Position numbers and translations under genes: made by a program. The notes beneath the pieces are model-generated. The model made no database searches and was not told the origin of the DNA. It saw nothing but the letters and a program-made list of their open reading frames with translations. A stretch of DNA of 64,000 bases from Centroberyx gerrardi (Eukaryota; Chordata; Actinopteri; Beryciformes; Berycidae), in assembly GCF_048128805.1 (NCBI RefSeq), contig NC_136005.1, forward strand, positions 19,742,260 to 19,806,259, in the 5' to 3' direction. Below, in pieces: positions 49,699-61,700 of the stretch. Positions within the stretch are counted from its first letter, which is position 1. Each line of letters starts with the position of its first letter.

Positions 49699-52600
49699 TG
49701 TGTTGTTTCAAATCAATGGCAAGATAATAAATAAAATAGCAGAATGCAGACTGATTATGCGTCATAGATAAGGAAGGCCAAGACAAGAAAAAAAACCCTC
49801 TAATAATATGTTGTGGTGCCTTTTGAAGTATTTACATCTCTAAATTCCCTTGTAAGGAATTAAGCTAGTATGGATCCAAAAACTCCAAGTACAGCTCCAA
49901 CGTGTAATAAAAAAAGTGGAAACTGGGCCTTTTTCAAGCGACCAAGAACATCCAACATTGTCCTCTGGCCCTAAGGGGATAAATGTAGCTCTATTTTCAT
50001 GTTTCACCACTCTGTGCACTGGTTTAAAATATACTCTGGACTGATATTTTTGGTGGTTGTTTTTGGGGATCTACATTCTTGGGGTTAACATGGAACTGCC
50101 AGTGTTGCCATGTAAGGGTATTTGAGTTAAGACAGCATAACAGGCCCTTCCAAACTGTGACCCAACAGAAAGCCCTGCTTTAACAACAACAACAATACCA
50201 GGAACATGCGCCTTAAGCTCTTTTATCGCAAATTCTTGAAGGACTGGACCACTTGTATTCTTTTCATAACTACTATCCTGACACCTGTTTCTCTTCAAAT
50301 GTTCAACTTTTGACCTCCAAAATCTTTGGGAAATCAGCCAATCAAAAGGCATGCATTTCTTTGTTAGTCTCTCTAGGAAACTCATAAAACTCAAATAAAG
50401 TGGCTTTCTATAGAGGTGCCAAAACAAATATTGGGATAAAGATAAGGGAACTTACATCTGACAACTGATCTCTCCTGCTCGCTGAATGAAAACGTGTTCG
50501 GTAGACAAAGTAGACTAATGATAAATGCGACTGAACATGACTGCGACTGCATTATCCAACAGTTTGTAGTAAGTGTATCCTTATCAAAAAGCATCTATCC
50601 ATTCACAGTCCCCTGACCAAAAAGCTGGACAACTTACAAATCGTCATCTGACGCTGTCCAACCTTGAGCTCCTTCCAAACTGCGAGTGTAAACTTAAACA
50701 CTTAGTCACATTGTTGTATCTTCTGAAACTCCTAACCTCTAAACTCGAACTTCCTGGCCCTGTTTATGAAAGATGTCCGCGGAGAACACATCGGCTGCGG
50801 GGCAGCAGGTCAACGGCACGGCAGATCACCAGTCAAACGGCCGGGTCAAGAACAGGGCCGCTCTGTGCAGCGGTGAACTCAGTGGGCTGCCGGGAGCGCA
50901 CTTCCTCCCAGGGGTCAGCCGGGGTCGGCAGGCTGGGGACGACGGGGAAGGTCTTGGCATCTAATGGACAGATTGTGTATCTTTTCCTGTGAGCGCCCCG
51001 CTAAACCTAACAGGGGGAATTTCCAACCCGTCTCTTAGCCATTGTGCTGAGAATATTCGCTGACCACCCAGCAGCCCCCAAAAACATTCAAAGGCAGGAA
51101 AGAGAAGAGCCGTTGTTGCTGACCAACAGGATATATTTACAGTAGAGGAGTCAATATGTTATTGTTAACTGGCCTCTGTCAGCAGCAGGATGTTTGGCAA
51201 TCCCAACGGCAGATTTCTGGCACCGAGACACTCAGACATTCTTTTGCACCTTATCTTTTCATTAACGTGGAGAGGCGGGCGAGGGCAGCGGAGCAGCAGG
51301 TAGAGAGAGAGAGAGACCTACCTGTGTGTGAGTAGATAAACCACAGGGCGCCGGTCAACAGCGCCCCGATTACAAAGGCCGCAAAGGCGATCCCCACTAC
51401 TGTCGGAGTGTCCAGGACGTATAGTATGGCTGAAAGACGAAGAAGCACACAGTTCATACTGGATGACCTGACAACTGGGAGATATTAGAAACTAAATTCA
51501 CACACACACACACACACACCATATATACATCGTATTGTTGCATTTTTTTATATTTATCGTCGTATTTTGTTGTATATATAGGGCAAAATGGGTCCCAATA
51601 AAAAAATGAAGAAGAGTAAGAAGAGAAGAAGAGTAAGAATAAGAATACAAATAAGATGATAGTTTTGCATATATTAACTTACTTTCACCAGGGGGATTGG
51701 GTGGGCTTCCGGGTGTTGTGCGTGTAGGTATAACTGCAAAATAAAAATTGTTTCATTTAGTGTACCTTGACCATGAAATGAGGCACAGTATACATCATGA
51801 ACTTGAAATCTGACATTTAAACATGACATTCAAAATAACACAGTAGGGTTTCTGAGTACAGCCTGACAGCCACAAGTCAAGAGCAAAGCAGATTGCTGAT
51901 ATTGCACTGTGTTGATAAGCAGTTCTCTGTGGAATGTGATACAGGAACCCGAACCAGAAAAAAAAAGCTGAAAGAGCGAAACCTATTCTGTGCGCTGACA
52001 GTGTCCTAGAGGATGAACCTACTGACTCCAACCATGGCTCCGCTTACCCATTTATTTCAAGCCATCTGGATGGCTTTCAAAAGTGAAATTAGCTCTAATG
52101 ATGTCTTAGCAAACAATACAAAGGCGCTTGTGTAGGGGCGAGCTCGAGAGCAAGCCTGGTACGGGTCCAAGACCCAGGCACAATGGGTGCTATTCTCGGA
52201 AGGAACACCTTTGAATTTTCATCCTGCATGGCGGATGATGACAGGTCATCAGAGGAGAGTTTAATTTCAGAAGGGGCAATGGCCAGAGGACGCCCCCCCC
52301 ACCCCCACCCCCGTCCTACCCCTAGTGTTATCTGTCCCTCCTGACTTGTTATGCGAAGAATGCAGAGACTGGCCACTTTCAGCCCCACAAGCAAGAGTGG
52401 AACAGCACACCAAGCTGAGGCCAGCAAGAGACTGTCGTGTGAAACCGTCGTGTGGTTTGGTTTTCTTGAACGGAAAGTTTAAATTATCTTTTATATGGTG
52501 AGAAAGTTACAGGACTCTGAGAAACTTCCATGACAGTAAAGCTCAAAACTCATTGTATATTTTCAAACACCACATCCTCAATTCCTGAAAGAGGTTTTCA

Positions 52601-55600
52601 TCTAAAAGCAGTGAAAAGTACTTATCTGGCAGTGACATGAAATGGACTAAAGGAACAATAAGGATCCTCAAACATTACACTTACTATTTGCCTTATACAC
52701 TACCAGAGCTTAATTTGCTGATAGTTCGCATAATAGTTCAGATCAACAGGACAGACTCACATGGCAATATGGGGTTTACATCTCTTTCCCTTCTTATTGG
52801 CTGCCAGAAAAAACACTGTCATTGTACCTGCAAATCTACTATACTGTTGATAACCAATGACATACCCACTCTCACTATCACTCAAAACTGCAGGTCTTAA
52901 GTTTTGCTCACTATTTGAACTATTAGACAGGCAGTGCTATAGGAGTTAAAACTAAACTAGACCGATGAAGAGCTTTAAGCTCTTGCCAGAGTTGGAACAG
53001 TTCTGATATCTGGATGAACGTCATTTGTTTATCCAAGTTTGTAATGGAAGAACACTCCTATGTAATGCCTTGTTTCTGTTCAACTCTGACCCCCTCCCCT
53101 CCTCATGGCATGCAGAAACCACTGATGGAGCCTCTGTAAGACTCTTGACACTGGAGGTCTGTACACAATAATCTGCATTTGATTTGACTACAAAACATTA
53201 AGCTCAACAGTTCAAATCGTGTTTACTCCAAACAGCTCTGTTCCACAGGGCCATATGATAGGAATTAATGCAGTGCCACAGACAAGCGATACACAGAAGT
53301 TGTGCATAATCATATAGGGTTCGTAACACCGCTTGACGCACAACTTTCCCTTCAGTATGTATACTTGGTGGAAAAAGATCAGAGCTGTGCAGGAATGAGC
53401 AACAGCTACAATCAACTGAGAATATTTTTCAAGGGTTTGTACTTTTCTCAGTAGCCTGGTCAAGCTTGAACTCTAACTCAAGTACAGATTTTTCGCTCCA
53501 AGACACTTAAAAGGACTACTACCACTTTGCCCTCAATAGGCCTCTACAAAGTTTAATCAGTGCTTCTGCTTTCAAAACTGTTTTGAAAGTGGTCATGGTC
53601 TTACGCCATTATCAAGTTGTTGCCAAGTCCATATTGTGTTACGAATGACACTGTTAAGTTGTTATTTTTTAACACATCCTTGTAGATTTATAGTGAGTTG
53701 CTAGCAATATCAGTTGGGCAGCGCAAACTTAGGAAGTGGAATATCTCTATTATGATCATGATGCCTCACAAAAATTATCTCTGTTTATGGTTCGCATTTG
53801 CACCAATGATGGAGATTTATATTTACAGTACTAAAATTATTGTAGGGTACCTGTACTTGTAAAAAGTTAAAATTTTAGAATCAGCTACATCAATAGGCAA
53901 AACATTTTTATGATAAAGTAGACTAACTGACATAGTTGAATGCATAGCCTATGAGCAGCAGAAGTTTCTCATTCAGCAGGCTGTAAGGTGATGTATTGCT
54001 GCTATAGTAAATTAAAAGCACATAGATTTATCACATCAGCTGCTTAGTAGGATAAGAATTTTAAAGGGCCAACATATTCACCTGCAGAACATATTTCATA
54101 CACTACAGTTTCAGTTTTCCCAGTAACTTTTATTGCTATAGCTCTAATATCAGAAAAAAAATGGTTTTTGAAGCAGATTAATGTAACCGAAGCAAAGTCT
54201 TAAGTACTTAATGTAAGTAGTTTTTGACACCAAGGTTTTTCACTTGTACTCAAGAATATTCTTCATTTACTCTGTGCTGAGTAAAAGTAAATTGAACTTG
54301 TACTTGAGTAATGATATTGTCCACCCTCCCTCCTCTGAAATAGACGATACTCGACTTTTCCTGAAAGTTACCAGATCCGTAAAAAAAGGGAGTAAATTTA
54401 TTGATGTTGTGAAGCAATAAATCTACTTTTGATGGCAAGGCTTTGAGGCTGTTATGTTTTTCCATGCAGCATGTTGGCCACAAGTGGCCCTCTTTGATTT
54501 GTAGATCAAGCTGAACTCTTTGGGATGCTGTCCAGTGCAGAACTGTGGCCCTTGAAAGGCTTCTTGTTTTGTTTGCCATCTCAGCATAAGAGATGCCTTT
54601 GTGTTAGAAAACATGGCCTTTGAAATTGTGGTCTTTCACTGGGTTTACGGCATATCTGTGTTTACTTAATCTGCACCATGGAAAATAAACCCAGTGCACT
54701 GGCATACTGGCATGGGCAGCGCACACTGCTGCCCATGCCAGGTTGGACTAGCTTAGCTTACTCTCCCATTGGCACAGTCTGGACTCACTCATTACTGCAA
54801 ATTTCAGAGTCTCTGTTCCCCAAGATCTGAAAGGGCTGACATGGTTCAGGTTCTTCTCTAACATCATCAGATCATCTGATGCTTTCCCTCAATGATTGCA
54901 TCTACATCGCTGCCCAGCAGTGAAACCCAAAAGTTGTACATTCGTTAATAGCATCCAATCAAACGTAATAAACCCACCAACTTCTATTCGGCATGCTTAT
55001 TTGCTCGTTGAACAGTCACAGCTCACACTGATTAAAATGGCATGACTTATATTGAACTTGTGAGTCAATAAAGCTGACTCAAACCGACCATAGTTCTCTC
55101 GTTGATGTAATTGCTCGGAGGGGGTGCTGATTTGAAAAGCCCTGGCAGTTAAATAGAGATTGGGCACACATGATATCACCACATCTCAGTTTAGGTCATA
55201 ATTAGTAAAACGTGGTGGTGGTTACCTCAGGCCTCCCCTGCATGCTCCACCCTCCCTCTGGTCGCACTCTGTCCCTGCTCTCAGAACCCCAGAGACTGTG
55301 CGATAGAGTGAGTGAATGACTGAGTGACTAATCAAGCGATGAGGGGCCTTTAGGCTCTGGCTGCACTCCCGAAGCCAACAAGAAGACCACCTCCCCTCCA
55401 CACACACACACCCCTCCCTCCTCCCCCTCTCTCGTGGAAAGGGGAGGCCACAGTGAAGGCCCTAAGTGAAAACAACTGTAGCTCCGTGCTGCATGACTCC
55501 TCTTTTTCCACCTCTCCCTCAGCACAGACCGGTCCAGAGCAGCAGAACTGGGCCTCAGTGTGAGCAAACTCCCTTTCACTCCAATCAACCATATGCTAGC

Positions 55601-55725
55601 ACATACACACACACACAAGAACACACACACTCATGTGTACACATTAACGTACAGAGACGCATGCACACACACACCAACTTGCATGCAGGCACAGATGAAC
55701 GCACACACAGACACACACAAATACA

Positions 55726-55763
<38 letters not shown>

Positions 55764-58700
55764 ACAGTTAATGATGACCAGATGTGGGGATGTGATGTGC
55801 AATGTTTTGTGGCTTGGATGGTTTGGTCTAATCTCCAAGTACTGGACTGAGATTTCTCTGGCTCCTTTGCCATCGAGACAGGCTGCTCTCTTTACTCCAG
55901 TTTTCTTATCACTCTCTATGTACTCCCCGGAACGGAAACCAGAACTCAATTCATAATGTGTAGCTCCAACAAAAAGGAAATATGGATGGAAGTATTTTTG
56001 AGAAGGAAGTAGAAGTATGGTGACAGTGCAAGACAAATGCCCACCAGCAGCAAGTGACTGATTCTTAAGACCTGCATGCATCTTACTTAGGCAGTCATCA
56101 TTAATCAGGCCTAAATAGGTTAAAAATGTGTTTTTTTCCACTGTGCTAACCTGGTATCTCGTCTCCATCTGGCACCACGACAAGCGGCTTGGTAGACGTC
56201 TTCGTGTTCATCATCATAGCCAGGATAGTGTCCAGAGTGACAGAATCACAGGTCTCATTGGGTTTTAGGCACTGCGTGGAGAAAAACCAATCACAATCAA
56301 AATAAGAGAATTAAGAAAGAAAAGAAAAAATATTATTTTTTTTACAGTGTGCAAAAATAAATAAATACTACACATTTCTCAGCCTAGAGCAAATGTCTTC
56401 TTTCATCCCTGACCAAAGGTATAAATGTGAGGAAATCATACAAACTTCAGACTCATGAATCTCAGCTTTACCCTGATCACAATCAGAATGTAACGATTAG
56501 GTTAACTATCACAAGTCAGCCTCAGGTGCTTTATGTACTTTGACAAGATTTTTTTTTTGGTATACTATCAGGTAAAAAGAGGTCAAATGAGCAGAAAAAA
56601 GGTGTTAAGAGGTTGTATCAGTCCAGTGACTTGGCTGAGTTGGATAGATGACACAGTAAAAGGAGTGAGTGGTTGAGATGGATGCTTATTTTGTTCTGCA
56701 GCTGGATACTTGGCAAACCTTACATAGATTCATGTTTCCTGTTTAGCTGTGGGTTCAGACCTGAAACTGAACGGTTCAGGTCGGCCAGAGCAAAGACGGC
56801 AAACTAAAACACCGACTTCAACAGCTAGTCTAGTCAAACAAACACTGCTAATGCTCTATGGCTCTGGAGAGATTAAAAAAAAACCTTGATGGATTGTAAA
56901 TTAACAAATAATTATACATGTAAGGGATCAAAAAAACCTAATCTGGGTCTGGGTAGTAATTTGGGGAGGATTATACTGCGTACCAGCGGCAGTTTTTGGT
57001 TGTTCTGGTATCTCTTGGAGCACAGAGACATTTCACAGTGCAGGAAGAGTAGGGACGCATTGAACTTTGAGTTGAAGGTGAAGCTGAACCTCCTCTTGTC
57101 CGTCTGGGCGTGAGGATAGTACTTGACAGAGTCATCTGTGGGGCAGATATTCTCCATGAGGGTGTAGTCTGAGGCCGCGTTGGGGTTTGAGTTGGGAGAA
57201 ATGAAGCACGATCGGATCATAAAGCCCAGCTGTGGATCTGCTATGGTGCCTGTGACCTGAAGCACAGGAGAAAGGAAAAAAACCAAACATTCATTCTTCA
57301 GATAGATGGATCATTTGTCATTTTTCATGACAAGATTTTCAATGTTAGCAAGATTGAAGTGATGATTGATGAGTGAAATTATTTCTTGTTGACAAAGGCG
57401 GGCAGGAATGCAGTACCACTTTCGTTAACTAGTTGAGTAGATTTTTCATTTTTCATGCTGTAGCCATTAATACTTAGGTTAGGTTTTGAAGGAAAAAAAT
57501 CATCCTTTTACTTCACTTCACAAGGACTATCACCATTTTACACTCAATGGGCTAATGATCAGTGTGTCGATCCATCATTTCTGCTTAGTCAAGGTAATCG
57601 AGTTGTTCCCATTTTTAATATCTGTGCTCAGTGGTGCCTTTCTGTTTATGTGCAAGACTTTTAGCGTATTTATACTGTGGCTACTCATTTTGGTTGGGCA
57701 GAGAAAACAGACTTGGTAACAGAGACACAAAAAAACCTCCCCTGTCACAAAAATCTCTGAGCTGCTGTTTAAAATGATCACTCTGATAAATTAAAATCTT
57801 GCACGCTCTTTTCACTTCTGGTTGTTGAACCATTTGTCAAAGTCTAGCTGTCATAATGTCTTGTGAGTGTCTGGAACCATAGTGAGGACCACCATCTTGA
57901 CAACGGCACAAGACTTTGGCTGTCCTGGAGCTTTTTTAACACAGAGAGAATTTGAATTCAGTCCCAATAAGAACACTAAGAAGATTTTACTACTCAGAGA
58001 TCACAAGACAAGTAATTATTCCTTCTGTTTGATTTTCACTGCCAATGTTTTCTAATGAGGACATCCTCATGCCAAAGTTGTCAAAGGTCTTGGCCAGAGG
58101 CAAACACAGACACTCAGACACAGACATATAAAAATAAATAAATTTAAAAAAAAAACATTATTGAAAAATAGCCAATTAAAGAAGATAAGAAATAACCCAG
58201 ATTGAGGCTCATAATACATAACTGAAATTAAACTAGGAATAGATTAACAACGGTATATCATAGGTACACAGTTGGTGACAGGTAGGCTATGAATTAAATA
58301 AAAGCTACACTGTGAGCGCCAAAGTGCGGTTGCACAACAGCAAGCTCCTGCACACCTTTTGGCCGCTGCCTCAGGTCAGCTCTCAGCCCGGTGTGAGATC
58401 TGAAGAGAGGGTTAAGCCAAAGCCTCATACACAGAAAACCCTTTGTAACCTGCTGGCTCTGTGTCCACACTGTCAGTGAAGCATCTCCCCCTGATATCAC
58501 CATAAATCATCACTTCAAAGGAGCACATAGTATGAGTCTTTACCATCTTTTACATGACCTCCATAATTACTGGTGCAAAACAAGTATTCTGGGCCAGACA
58601 GGGTACCAAGACACATGGGGGGGTGAAAATGAGTGTTAGCTCTCTAGCCCAAACTAGACAAAATACAAATTGACCTTGCGGGTGCCACACTAAGAGATCA

Positions 58701-61700
58701 AAGCACGTTAGAGCTGAAATCCTAGACAAAGAGTACACACAGCGCAGTTTTCTCTGCTGTTACGACAGTGTTGATATTCCAAAAGGCAGAGACCAAAAGT
58801 TGCACAAGACGATATCATATTCATCCGCAAGAGTCACAGGATGAGGAAATGTACTCTCAAATTTTCCAAATGGTAAAAATGAATGTGTGCACAGTGTACC
58901 TCCACAAAGACTTGCTGATTTTCTGAAACAGTGTGGAAGGCCTGGGGCGCTGGGTCCCGGAAGAGGTTTGTATTGTAGAAGTCCATGCTGAATGTCATGT
59001 TGCTGACTGGCTCCTTGTTGGCTCGTCCCGGTACAATCCTGGGAACTGCTTCTGGGGTTTCCTGGCTCTTTCGGTACGTGCAGTTGAACTAGGAGGAAAA
59101 TAAGGCAAAGCCAACACAAACATCAGCAGGGATCTGACATCAGATTCCACCACTGAGCACCCTCACCCCACATGACTGTGTCAGTGTTTCATCACAGCAA
59201 GATGGACCAGAAACTAGGGAAGAGACATAAGAGATATAGACAAGAAAAACGAGGGGGTGGGGAATGGATGAGACAAAGGAAAATAAGTCGGTAGAGAAAG
59301 GGGGAGAAGGAACAAAAGAAAGTTATTGTTGAAGATGGAGAAAATTCAAAATGGAAAATGTCAGGTCAAGAGAAGTTAAAAAAACAGACATTGTGGAGAG
59401 ACAGTGAGAGTGCAGAAGCCAGTCTTTACTAGCACCATGAGGCTCTGGGAAATGAAGTTTCATCCAACTGGACGTGATTTACATAGAGGTATAGATCATC
59501 AGCGGTCTTGACTCGTCTATTCTCGCCCTGCTCTTACGGTGCGAGGACCAAAGTGAGTCCGATGTCTTACCATTAAGGAGGACTGGTGCTCTGTGGGCTC
59601 CAGAGTCCGCACTAACTCCTCCGTGTCTCTTGGGAACAGCACGTCTCCAGACTCCAGATCCTCGTAATCCAGCGGCCCACCACTCCCATCCTTGGGCTCA
59701 GCGTGACTTATCATGACCTGTAATCCACAGCGGGAGTCCATAATTCACACAAAAATAAGACACATCTATAGGTAAGTGAACGGAACACTTTCACAAATAT
59801 CCTTTCCAGATTTTTTCAACAGATCCACTGGTGAGTGGTGTTGCTAAATTGCAAACGGCACAGAGATTTGAATCTGTGAGAGGGTTGCCAAAACATTCTG
59901 CAACCAATGAGTTGGATTTGAAATGTGGGAATGTCCAGCTATTTCAACAGCATGACTGGCTCTAGACAAATACATGAAACATATTTCTCATTTCTCCATA
60001 GACTTCAGGACTTCAGGGGTCTGAGATGAGTTGAGGGTGTTTTTAGAAAATTTGATTTAATGAGGTGAGAGCATGACCTCAGTGACATCGATTGTCTTGC
60101 ATAAGTCTAGTCCAAAGTTAGCTGACCTGCCACTGGTGCCACTACTGAATTAGAATCATTTATCACAGGACCGGAAAAACAACAGCCAACAAAAGGAGAT
60201 CATCTTTGATGTGTAGGGACCAAGAAAATTAAAATTAATTTGTTTTGACCAGAGGTCTTAGGTTGTCACTGCATCCAAGAGTTAACACAAAAGAGAACCT
60301 TGGACATCCGCCCAGGATTTTTAATCGGCATTGGACTGAAAACGTGTTGTTCAAAATTTCCCCAGAAAAGATTTCAAAAGGCCTGGGAGGAAGTGATTCA
60401 TCCTTACTTGTTAGAGCAAACACGCTGCATGCATTCCATGTTAATGAAGATAACTGGGAGTGTCAGATGTGAATGTTGAATCTCATAAAACTTTAAAGTG
60501 TTCCCCACGATTTGAAAAAGATGAGAAAAAAATATTTTCTTTGTATTTACATTATAAACTAGAACTCTGATCCTGTGAGAAGCCACTGGTCATGGGTTAA
60601 TTTAAACAGTATTGTTGCCATTACTTGTTACCTGATACACTGTACTGTAGATCATGGCATAGCGCTAAATTAGGATCAAGATGTAATTATAGGCATTGTA
60701 CTCACAGAGTTGATGTAGAGAACCATTGAGCTAGCCTGCATGGGATACATGGTGGTCTGACAGCCAGTTAGAGGGGTTTCCAGTGTGTAGTGGGTGGCGT
60801 TGACTGTTGCTTTGCATTCTGGGTCTTGGAGAGTGAGGTTGGCATGAGGAAACCCATTGGCCTGCGGACAAAGTAAGATCAAACCATGGTGAAATTGGAT
60901 GCAGATCAAAACAACTTTTCCTTTATTAACTAATTTTCAAAATTGTAAAAAAAAAAAAAAAAAAAAAAAAAAGCCATCATGGTTCTGCTCAACTTCAAGT
61001 TCCCAGGAATAAACAAATCCCACAAGGTGGTCTAGCTCCAACCCCAACTTCTCCTAATTACAGTCTATGGCAGTTTCCACACTGTGATGTGGGCTGATTG
61101 TGTTCTCCCTGTGTTCAAGCGCCAAATGTTGGGAACCAACACACCCGCTTCAATGTCAGCCAGCGTTTTAGAGGGACACCGGCATTTCCAATTCAGCAAC
61201 ATAATGATGAGAACATTCCTCATTTTACTTATGGCACTTATACCATTTTATGGACCTGAAGACATAACTGAAATTCAAAAAGTCCCCTTGTCATGCTTAT
61301 CAAATGTTTATGTTTGTGTATGGTTGTGTTCAGGCAGCATGCAAATCCAAATTATTTTTCTTTAAGGCTGACTGGGTCGCAGCAACAAGCTAATAACAAG
61401 GATATTTCGCCATTGGTAATTCTGACCATTGATTCCATATGTCTTGTTGTCGCACTGTGCGACGTCAAACATGTGTTGTGTGGGCAGTGATGGAACAAAC
61501 ACATCTGAAATACAATCTGATTAGTCAGACTGCGTTGCATTTTCAGACATTCCGTATTCCATGTGTTTTTTGCTGATCAGAAAAAAATCAGATTTGAGCT
61601 GCCTGTCTGAACATAGCCTTTTTAACAGGTGAACACACCTAAACAGTGTTCAAGTGGGATCCAGATGAAGGCACGCTGTCCACTCACCTGTAGGCTCTCC

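Larger units (their letters stand above)
47858..51321 (-). other. tgfbr3: tgfbr3 intron before the last exon
   Basis: 3.5 kb, donor GTAGGT at 51321. It contains the GA/G microsatellite (47871-47951), GT arrays (49001-49057, 49662-49703) and a GC-rich island with a short plus-strand ORF (50773-50964). Confidence 0.85.
51734..56150 (-). other. tgfbr3: tgfbr3 intron, 4.4 kb
   Basis: Donor GTTAGC at 56150. It contains a C-rich quadruplex-type tract (52292-52322), a perfect hairpin (54707-54741) and a long CA array (55600-55763). A mixed GC-richer stretch near 55210-55570 includes GAGTGAGTGAATGACTGAGTG-like units. Confidence 0.85.

Noticed and set aside
55466..56183. Overlapping 80-179 codon ORFs on both strands
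   Set aside because: Driven by the CA array at 55600-55763; the 179-codon minus frame covers intron immediately downstream of a confirmed tgfbr3 donor and has no homology.
58750..59119. 119-codon minus ORF over a tgfbr3 exon
   Set aside because: Out of frame with the betaglycan reading; the true frame [10 protein letters not shown] is set by splice sites and homology.
60947..60972. Poly(A) tract as the tail of a retrocopy
   Set aside because: Only about 85 bp separate it from the exon at 60861, and this stretch shows no inserted cDNA or target-site duplication.
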